NCBI GenBank assembly: GCA_964036315.1
Contig: CAXIWW010000817.1
Location: 1,151,501 to 1,215,500 of the forward strand
From: Acanthosepion esculentum
Taxonomy: Eukaryota; Mollusca; Cephalopoda; Sepiida; Sepiidae
Direction: 5' to 3'
Length of the DNA stretch: 64,000 nt
Below are positions 62,101-64,000 of this stretch, in pieces. Within the stretch, counting starts at the first letter, position 1. Every line of letters starts with the position of its first letter. The translations under genes were made by a program, and so were the position numbers. The notes below the pieces were generated by a model. The model was given only the letters and a program-made list of their open reading frames with translations, was not told the DNA's origin and made no database searches.

Positions 62101-64000
62101 GTCTCCTGGATGGGGGCTCGTCTGGGTGGGACTTTCTAGGACTGTCTCCTGGGTGGGGGTCTTCTGCGTCGGATTTTCTGGGACTGTCTCCTGTCTGGGG
62201 GTCGTCTGCGTGGGACTTTCTTGGACTGGGGGTCGTCAGCGTGGGACTTTCTGGGACTGTCTCCAGGGTGGGCGTCGTCTGCGTGGGATATCTGGGACAG
62301 GCTCCTCGGTGGGGGGTCGTCTTCATGGGACTTTCTGGGACTGGGTGTCTTTTGCGTGGGACTGACTCCTACATGGGGGGTAGTCTGCGTGGGACTTTCA
62401 GGGACTGGGTGTCGTCTGCGTGGGACTTTCTGGGACTGTCTCCTGGGTGGTGGTCGTCTGCGTGGGACTTTCTGGGACTGAAGGTCGTCTGCGTGGGACT
62501 TTATGGGACTGGGGGTCGTCTGCGTGGGTCATTCTGGGACTCTCTCCTGGGTGGGGGGTCGTCTTCGTGGGACATTCTTGGACTGTTTCCTCGGTGGGGA
62601 CTCGTCTGCGTGGGACTTTCTGGGACTGGGGGTCGTCTGCGTGGGGCTTTCTGGGACAGTCTCCTGGGTTCGGTGTCGTCTGCGTGGGATTTTCTGGGTC
62701 TGGGGGACGTCTCCGTGCGACTTGCTGGGACACTCTCCTGTCTGGGGGTCCTCTGCCTGTGATATCTAGGACTGTCTCCTGGGTGGGGTGTCGTCTGCAT
62801 GGGACTTTCTGGGACTGGGGGTCGTCTGCATGGGTATTTCTGGTACAGGCTCCTTGGTGCGGTGTCGTCTGCGTAGGATTTTCTGGGACTGGGGGTCGTC
62901 TGCGTGGGATTTTCTGGGACTGGGGGTCGTCTGCGTGGGATTTTCTGGGACTGTCTCCTGTCTGGGGGTCGTCTGCCTGGGACTTTCTTGGACTGGGGGT
63001 CGTCAGCGTGGGACTTTCTGGGACTGTCTTCTTGGTGGGGGGTCGTCTGCGTGGGACTTTCTGGGACTGTCTCCTTGGTGGGGGGCGTCTGCGTTGGACT
63101 TTCTGGGACTGTGAGTCGTCTCCGTGGGACTTTCTGGGACTAGGGGTCGTCATCGTGGGACTTTCTGGGACTGTCTCCTGTCTGGGGGGTCGTCTGCGTG
63201 GGTCTTTCTGGGACTAGGGGTCGTCTGCGTGGGAATTTCTGGTACTGTCTCCTTGGTGGGGGGCGTCTGCGTGGGACTTTCTGGGACTGTGGGTCGTCTC
63301 CGTGGGACTTTCTTGGACTCTCTCATGGATGGGGGTCGTCTGCGTTGGATTTTCTGGGACTGGTGGTCGTCTGCATGGGACTTTCTGGGACTGGGGGTCG
63401 TCTGCGTGTTACTTTCTGTGACTGTCTCCTGGTTGGGGGGTCGTCTGTATGGGACTTTCTGGGACTCGGGGTCGTCTGCGTGGGTCTTTCTGGGACTGTC
63501 TCCTGGGTGGTGAGTCGTCTGCTTGGGACTTTCAGGGACTGGGTGTCGTCAGCGTGGGAGTTTTTGGGACTGCGGGTTGGACTTTCTGGGACTGTCTCCT
63601 GGGTGGGGGGTCGTCTGCGTGGGATTTTCTGGGACTGTCTCCTGGGTGGGGGTCGTCATCGTGGGACTTGCTTGGACTGTCTCCTGGGTGTAAGGTTGTC
63701 TGCGTGGGATATCTGGGACAGGCTCCTGGGTGGGGGGTCGTCTGCATGGGACTTTCTGGGACTGGGGGTCGTCTGCGTGGGTCTTTCTTGGATTCTCCTG
63801 GGTGAGGGGTTTTCTGCGTGGGACATTCTGGGACTGGAGGTCGTCTGCGTGGGTCTTTCTGAGACTGTCTCCTGGGTTGGGGTTCGTCTGCGTGTGACTT
63901 TCTGGGAATATCTCCTGCGTGGGGAGTCGTCTGCGTGGGACTTTCCGGGACTGGGTGTCGTCTGCGTGGGACTTTCTGGTACTGTCTCCTGGGTGGGGGG
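59155..64000 (+). repeat. 1,926-bp Sat-A higher-order repeat, about 2.5 copies
   Basis: Copies at 59155-61080, 61081-63006 and 63007-64000 (cut by the window edge) repeat at exactly 1,926 bp, for example 59346/61272 and 59597/61523/63449. Only scattered single-base differences are visible. Copies 2 and 3 share GTGTAAGGTTGTC, GCGTGTGACTTTC and GGGTTGGGGTTCG where copy 1 has GTGGAAGG, GCGTGGGACTTTC and GGGTGGGGGTTCG, so copies 2 and 3 are the closest pair. This is the most recently amplified part of the window. Confidence 0.92.

Larger units (their letters stand above)
49016..64000 (+). repeat. Sat-A minisatellite array, block A3
   Basis: The largest block: 31/43-bp units all in plus orientation, running off the right edge. 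Unlike A1 it is built of long, near-identical higher-order repeats that change along the block (573, 593 and 1,926 bp). Private units include GTGTTACTTTCTGGGACTG, GTATCTTTTTTGGACT and GTGGTAGTTTCTGGGA. Long frames in all directions (up to 584 codons on the minus strand at 54098-55852) follow from the absence of stop triplets in the consensus. The minus-strand frames encode low-complexity Arg/Pro/Gln/Ser-rich repeats with no recognised domain. Confidence 0.95.

Noticed and set aside
1..64000. tRNA, rRNA, small RNA, promoter or terminator sites
   Set aside because: No cloverleaf, rRNA core segment or convincing regulatory motif was seen by eye in any block; fold-backs are explained by inverted satellite copies.

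Overview
This 64-kb window is made entirely of tandemly repeated satellite DNA. I find no convincing protein-coding gene, RNA gene, CRISPR array, complete transposon or prokaryotic operon. The composition points to a eukaryotic heterochromatic region (pericentromeric, subtelomeric, or a sex, B or germline-restricted chromosome). The sequence does not let me name the species. The many long open reading frames are by-products of repeat units that lack stop triplets or have lengths divisible by three.

Four unrelated satellite families make up the whole window. Sat-A is a GT-rich minisatellite with two unit lengths, 31 and 43 bp, differing by a 12-bp insert (anchor GTCGTCTGCGTGGGACTTTC). Sat-B has a ~60-bp monomer (anchor CCTGAGATTGCTTGTAAGGC) arranged in variant, irregular higher-order repeats. 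Sat-C is a ~395-bp AT-rich unit (anchor GGTGTCGAAAAAACTTTTGT) present only as short runs of about 0.3 to 3.6 copies at block borders. Sat-D has a 73-bp monomer in a fixed three-monomer order, giving a 219-bp higher-order repeat (anchor CAGAGGCCATGCTGCTGGAC).

The layout, with orientation relative to these anchors, is: A+ 1-6279; B+ 6280-11108 (with a small inverted patch near 9053-9230); C+ to 11629; D+ to 18647; C+ to 19328; B- to 21248; B+ to 25107; C- (97 bp) to 25204; C+ to 26618; D+ to 27001; D- to 27251; A- to 27365; A+ to 28530; C+ to 28979; D+ to 37222; D- 37229-44100; C- to 44889; B- to 45604; B+ to 49015; A+ 49016-64000.

The most interesting signal is architectural. Sat-C lies at every outer edge of the Sat-D blocks except one, where D meets A. 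The C-to-D breakpoint is the same in four places, once inverted, so a junction was copied as a unit. There are at least six head-to-head or tail-to-tail orientation switches, including a block-scale D+/D- inversion of about 15 kb and a B block flanked by inverted arms of about 1.1-1.3 kb. The last 5 kb is a nearly identical 1,926-bp higher-order repeat still open at the window edge, which suggests recent amplification. This pattern fits repeated fold-back or template-switch rearrangement plus unequal exchange. Long-read assembly artefacts at the fold-backs must be excluded first.
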